This document shows positions 63,839 through 64,000 of a DNA stretch of 64,000 nt, piece after piece. The stretch is from Paenibacillus solanacearum. GTDB lineage: Bacteria; Bacillota; Bacilli; Paenibacillales; NBRC-103111. The position numbers were made by a program, and so were the translations under genes. The DNA is taken from assembly GCF_910593845.1 (NCBI RefSeq), contig NZ_CAJVAS010000014.1, forward strand, positions 91,546 to 155,545, read 5' to 3'. The notes under the pieces are model-generated. The model did no database searches. It worked only from the letters and a program-made list of their open reading frames with translations, and was not told the DNA's origin. Numbering within the stretch: position 1 is the stretch's first letter; the number at the start of each line of letters is the position of its first letter.

Positions 63839-64000
63839 TTACAAAAGCGTCTTTAATCCATGCAGCTTTATCCGTTGCTTTACTTCTTGCAGAGATCCCA
63901 TCCATCTCGCTCGTTGTCGTTTCTTCGCATACCATCTTGTGATACGCTGAATAATGTACCAATCCAACTTAGCCAACTTTCCTTGGCTGTAGGCAGTGTA
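63839..64000 (-). CDS. Group II intron reverse transcriptase/maturase (C-terminal end)
   Basis: The last 53 residues of a longer protein run in from the right edge and stop with TAA. The segment KLDWYIIQRITRWYAKKRQR and a closing HGLKTLL match the C-terminus of LtrA-like intron-encoded proteins. The stop lies 30 bases before intron domain V, the usual position for the domain IV-encoded protein end. It takes part in intron splicing and mobility. Confidence 0.85.
   Translation of the reverse strand, partial: YTAYSQGKLAKLDWYIIQRITRWYAKKRQRARWMGSLQEVKQRIKLHGLKTLL

Overview
The window looks like chromosomal DNA of a Gram-positive, spore-forming Paenibacillaceae species (Paenibacillus/Cohnella type). 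The reasons are a GC-rich sequence with strong GGAGG ribosome sites, SLH-domain surface protein, lipoprotein solute receptors, a ROK regulator, HxlR/TetR/WYL regulators, a membrane AraC-type regulator and a bacterial NO synthase. I saw no rRNA, tRNA, CRISPR array, phage integrase or replication origin.

Region 1 (1-15193): a polysaccharide-degradation locus for an acidic, sulfated glycan, probably of the heparin/heparan class. One long minus-strand operon runs from a promoter at 11594-11623: heparinase-II-like lyase B, sulfatase, GH88 unsaturated uronyl hydrolase, a lipoprotein heparinase II/III, an orphan lipoprotein sugar receptor, heparinase-II-like lyase A and a further heparinase II/III cut by the window edge. 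A ROK repressor is divergent and two inverted 12-mers sit between them. A second heparinase II/III gene follows the repressor. Lyase A has a tyrosine where the family's third zinc ligand, a histidine, is expected.

Region 2 (15250-21139): small housekeeping and hypothetical genes, two acetyltransferases, an HxlR regulator, a GldA-like dehydrogenase and a histidyl-tRNA synthetase. The synthetase is preceded by a promoter, a 15-residue leader peptide with three consecutive His codons, alternative hairpins and a terminator, which together look like a translational attenuator.

Region 3 (21175-25139): a compact four-gene minus-strand cluster with a WYL regulator, a YkgJ-type cysteine-cluster protein and two glycine-rich membrane-inserting proteins of unknown function. 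This is the best candidate here for an undescribed system.

Region 4 (25255-36864): accessory metabolism and resistance: nitroreductase, a eukaryotic-type HisA standing alone, amidase, butanol-dehydrogenase-like enzyme, TetR with a DHA2 exporter and clear operators, DinB protein, alpha/beta hydrolase, MFS and LysR.

Region 5 (36884-44150): an H-NOX nitric-oxide signalling operon (HD-GYP regulator, H-NOX, hybrid kinase, CheY-like regulator) and a tctCBA tricarboxylate uptake operon. A membrane AraC regulator (44133-46421) is upstream of the latter. The NO synthase at 56135-57223 could supply the H-NOX ligand.

Region 6 (46638-64000): a membrane-fused multicopper oxidase, methyltransferase, several MFS exporters, a second HxlR with three CTATAG repeats, aldo/keto reductase, chemoreceptor, NO synthase, ArAE-type membrane protein, a large SLH surface protein and, at the right edge, the 3' end of a group II intron with the C-terminus of its reverse transcriptase.
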